Below, one piece after another: positions 15,201-17,279 of a stretch of 17,279 nt of DNA; the stretch's first letter is position 1; each line of letters starts with the position of its first letter. The stretch is from Calditrichota bacterium (GTDB lineage: Bacteria > Calditrichota > Calditrichia > RBG-13-44-9 > J075). Location of the stretch: positions 1-17,279 of the forward strand of contig RFIL01000167.1 of assembly GCA_003695285.1 (NCBI GenBank), given 5' to 3'. A model generated the notes under the pieces. The model was not told the DNA's origin. It was given only the letters and a program-made list of their open reading frames with translations, and did not search any database. Both the position numbers and the translations under genes were made by a program.

Positions 15201-17090
15201 ATGTATAAGATTGCGGAAGCCTATGAAAGATTTGCCGATGCCATTGCTAATCAGGAATTACCGGAAAATCTGACCCGGGAACAGGTTCTGGTGGAGAAGG
15301 ACCGGGTGTTTCGTGCATCGGTTCCTGCCTATGACCGCGCGATGGAAGAATATCGCAACGTGCTAGAAAATTTACCGGTACTGGCTGAAAAATTGGAAAT
15401 TTCCCTCGATACCACCCGCAAAAAAATTGAGCCAGCTCCACAGGACACTACAGTGTTGGTGAAAAAAGAGGTGGAAGAAGACAGCAGTTCACGGGTGGCT
15501 TTAAAATGGTTGAACAAGGCCAAGGAAAAGATTTCGTTGATTCAATATAATATTGCTGAGAAAGCTTCCGGTTTTATCACGGAATATCTCCGGGTTAAAA
15601 ATCCCAATACCGGTTTAAGGGCATTGGTCTTTCAGGATCAGGTGTTGCGGCGTCTGATAGCTCCCCAGGTTGTGACAACCGTTGAAGCACACCTGAAAAA
15701 TATACAGATTTCGGCAGAACTTGGATTGGAAAATGTCTATGTGGAAGAATCCAAACGTCGGGTCCTGTTAGCCAGAAATATCCTGGCTGAAGAATATGCC
15801 AAACTGTTCTATGATGCTACCCGATATTATCAAAATTCAATACCGGTCTTAGAAGAATTGATCAGCAAAGGAGAAGGAACCAAAACGCCTGATGGGATGG
15901 ATTATTACGATTATCAAGACAGTTACGTGATGCAAATCATATACTTTATGAAACAATTTGCTAATATCGCCCTTGATCAATACAAAAACACTTTACAGAT
16001 TGCCAGAGAAAAACAAATCGAAAATGATGCACGCTTGACAACGGAAGAAAAATTGTTCAATTTTGGGTACGAAGCAGGGGAACTTCTCTCCAATTTGTCG
16101 CAACAAGCCGCTCAGAAAGCAGAAGAGATGATTGTATTATTCGACAGTACTAATAATGAAAATTTTCAATTGGGGAGCACTTTCTTTGATGATCAAAGTT
16201 TTGAACTGTCTTCCTATTCTCAAAATGTTTTCGAAAAAGCCTACAACATCAGTAAAGAATTTGAATTGAAGAATATCTGGACCCAATTGATTCTCTCTAA
16301 GTTGGTGGAAATTGACCCGGCAACATATCTGGCGGATTTGCCCCGAGAAAAAATTGTTATCGAGAGCGATTCTACCTGGAAGGCTACCACGGTGTATTCT
16401 GCTGGTTGGAATCTTGCACAATTTGATGATTCACAATGGGGAACAGCCATTACAGTTCAACTTCCGGAAGGTATGAGTCTGTTCCGATTCGACTCATTGC
16501 AAATTTCTCCTCCGGCTATCTGGGCAACTTATATTCCAGACACCAGCAAAGAAACAGGGGTGGCTAATCCGCTTGATATTGAAGACCGGGCGTTGTCTGA
16601 TTCGATTGTAACTGATACTACTTCAGATTTATCGCCGGTAGGTGGTGTAGTGGATACTTCTCAAATGGCAATGGAAGAAAAATTTCCGGAGCCCGATACA
16701 CTGTCAGCTTATTTTCGTAAGAAGGTTTCCTTTAAACGTAAACCGATTGATGGTTGGATTGCTATCAGTGGCGAGGATGCCTATCGGCTTTATATCAACG
16801 ATGTTTACATCATTGGTATTGATTCAGCCGGATCTACCCATGCTGAAATGATTCCCTGGAGCACCATAGAAGAATCCATCAGAGAGGGAGAAAATACCAT
16901 CTCAGTATCAGTAACAGATTTTAATGGGGCGCCGCATTATGGATTACGACTCCACATTTCATTGGAGTTGTTGCCCGAAGATGTAACCAATGTCCTGGAA
17001 AATATTCGGAAACAAATCGGCACTCAGAATATTGATCCGGAAAAACTGAAAAGGGTGATGGTTTTAAACCGTCAACGAATCATAGAGTAA
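12300..17090 (+). CDS. Giant exported TPR-repeat protein with C-terminal jelly-roll-like domain (1596 aa), function unknown
   Basis: The signal peptide is at about 1-32 (hydrophobic core FLFGIVSIVLFLIGSG, likely cut after IYA). A helical, charged segment (40-145) precedes many TPR/Sel-like helical hairpins, clearest at about 151-290, 345-415, 575-660, 690-745 and 750-895. Typical units are YEKAIAIYDLIIKNFPESD and ARQIYQRIIDEFPESNYAPE, like outer-membrane-lipoprotein/CpoB-type TPRs. A helical region (about 900-1340) follows. The end (about 1355-1560) looks like a galactose-binding jelly roll of the kind seen in sugar-binding modules: WNLAQFDDSQWGTA, then YFRKKVSF, AISGEDAYRLYINDVYIIG and IREGENTISVSV. 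That domain is split by an Asp/Ser/Thr-rich insert (about 1411-1465). ATG 12300 has GGAAG 6 bases upstream. A periplasmic or surface scaffold is inferred; no catalytic motif was seen. Confidence 0.86.
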   Translation: MKTLWGTKKRFLFGIVSIVLFLIGSGMDGIYAQEALLNDSSLAAFSVQDLVELRKILARQRERLLKSQEKITQRGVEVTQEFLDKTREENANQDKILIRVAEYYIEDADNEYVKEFERYDTLYAEYEKRLEEYEAGLLKTKPIEPPLPRRNYEKAIAIYDLIIKNFPESDLIDDAYYSKAFLLEKMDEISAARQIYQRIIDEFPESNYAPEAYMKLAESYFYPEPGDSMPQTIVKLNKAIQLYKNVLQYKDSPRYDEALYKLGWSYYRLAGEDPRYYTDAIMYFLAVVRDIEQLKDFDPTGEIIRTDVQPEALQFIAASFVDPNYTHNGVDNARNFLEKLGKPDYGIQIMEHLGDRYAKIVRWNDAIQAYNDLLEMYPEYVYAPRIQKKVADAYIALEDYDKAFEERRELFDNYNPQSAWYQQLEQQEFPNKIAVLDEAYRITEEAFRTNITYLYSIANEAEKNNEPTQEYYTQFVDLCREYLQHYPTDENAYEINWALAYVLDTKLSRFEESFTEYIRVSNDYLETAHQYDAAINAINVADTLVKIAKAVETPTSGVDNVTPKLQVQELLPEEKMLAEAYDNFIKLFPDHPETPTVLAAAGALYYNHRQYDLAKRYYKTMVTKFPKAQQKTIGLVSLMNSYFFLGQYEDAEIVARKILESVEIPPEQVEIAKKRIGESIYKNGEKLEQEGAYLAAAKEYRRVYEQAAEYVNFVDLALFRSARNFEEAGEWLKAIETYEILVNEYPESKHILPALNNIATDYKELEDYINVAKTNERIFRTFPGTPEAENALYNASLFYAKAEAWQEAINANNLYIKTYPNNPESKDLLFENAKYYLKLDDMASANQIYEEFARLYPDDPLAVEAYYNRGVYFYERGQLEEAKAEFRKAIEKSNAFARAGKDPNLYYAAEANYKLGQILYTEYNNIKLTYPQNVLRARLEEKRKKLKEVQEAFTRVIRSGSIRSFEAMYKIAEAYERFADAIANQELPENLTREQVLVEKDRVFRASVPAYDRAMEEYRNVLENLPVLAEKLEISLDTTRKKIEPAPQDTTVLVKKEVEEDSSSRVALKWLNKAKEKISLIQYNIAEKASGFITEYLRVKNPNTGLRALVFQDQVLRRLIAPQVVTTVEAHLKNIQISAELGLENVYVEESKRRVLLARNILAEEYAKLFYDATRYYQNSIPVLEELISKGEGTKTPDGMDYYDYQDSYVMQIIYFMKQFANIALDQYKNTLQIAREKQIENDARLTTEEKLFNFGYEAGELLSNLSQQAAQKAEEMIVLFDSTNNENFQLGSTFFDDQSFELSSYSQNVFEKAYNISKEFELKNIWTQLILSKLVEIDPATYLADLPREKIVIESDSTWKATTVYSAGWNLAQFDDSQWGTAITVQLPEGMSLFRFDSLQISPPAIWATYIPDTSKETGVANPLDIEDRALSDSIVTDTTSDLSPVGGVVDTSQMAMEEKFPEPDTLSAYFRKKVSFKRKPIDGWIAISGEDAYRLYINDVYIIGIDSAGSTHAEMIPWSTIEESIREGENTISVSVTDFNGAPHYGLRLHISLELLPEDVTNVLENIRKQIGTQNIDPEKLKRVMVLNRQRIIE

Positions 17091-17105
17091 AAGAGGTGGA
17101 TGATA

Positions 17106-17279
17106 ATGAAATACTGGATTTGGTTTCTTCCCATTATATTCATTTCGACCGGGCTGTTTGCCCAGCAGCAACAGCAAAACCAACAGGGTGAACCCGAGGT
17201 GATTGAGATTGAAGCCCGAATTATTGATGCCCGGGCAGAACTACCTCAGGTTCAAATTCTGGATCGCCGGAAACAGGTG
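17106..17279 (+). CDS. Exported protein, N-terminal 58 codons only (3' end outside window)
   Basis: The frame is open to the last base of the window. A signal peptide (MKYWIWFLPIIFISTGLFA) is followed directly by a Gln-rich stretch, then EPEVIEIEARIIDARAELPQ, a beta-rich or linker-like start. ATG 17106 has GAGG (17093-17096) 9 bases upstream; an in-frame ATG at 17100 is too close to that site. It begins 15 bases after the giant TPR gene, so the two are almost certainly co-transcribed. The family cannot be recognised from this fragment. Confidence 0.75.
   Translation, partial: MKYWIWFLPIIFISTGLFAQQQQQNQQGEPEVIEIEARIIDARAELPQVQILDRRKQV

Overview
The window is a bacterial chromosome segment of moderate G+C with every recognisable gene on the + strand. 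It holds the 3' end of parB, a cell-wall/cytoskeleton pair (M23 peptidase and bactofilin), a complete F1Fo ATP synthase locus, and the start of a run of large exported TPR proteins. A bactofilin gene leading directly into atpZ-atpI-atpB, together with large periplasmic TPR proteins, suggests the FCB side of the bacterial tree (Bacteroidota/Ignavibacteria/Calditrichota/KSB1-like). Calditrichota or a close relative is my best guess, at low confidence, because nothing here is a formal phylogenetic marker analysis.

Layout: (1) 1-519, ParB C-terminal part, closed by a strong intrinsic terminator. (2) 520-792, an A+T-rich leader with a second terminator-like hairpin and a 12-bp palindrome. (3) 793-2033, a membrane-anchored M23 endopeptidase and a bactofilin. 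(4) 2002-8807, atpZ, atpI, atpB, atpE, atpF, atpH, atpA, atpG and atpD, tightly packed with overlaps or short gaps and clear ribosome binding sites. (5) 8808-9107, a 300-base gap with two very strong hairpins, the second followed by a T tract, and a plausible promoter. (6) atpC (epsilon), which therefore looks transcriptionally separated from the other F1 genes. (7) 9582-17279, two large secreted TPR proteins (860 and 1596 aa) and the first 58 codons of a third secreted protein.

The ATP synthase is complete: Fo a, b and c, F1 alpha, beta, gamma, delta and epsilon, plus the two accessory membrane proteins AtpZ and AtpI. Catalytic motifs are intact. The c subunit lacks the sodium-ligand pattern, so proton coupling is expected. 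Epsilon carries the residue set associated with ATP sensing in Bacillus PS3 epsilon. The two cell-wall/cytoskeleton genes lead straight into the atp genes, and the atpZ ribosome binding site lies inside the bactofilin gene in a small hairpin, which suggests translational coupling.

The least understood part is the 3' third. Two giant periplasmic TPR proteins, the second ending in a jelly-roll-like sugar-binding-type domain, are followed 15 bases later by another exported protein. This looks like the start of an envelope complex whose remaining members lie outside the window. I see no CRISPR array, tRNA, rRNA, insertion sequence or phage gene.
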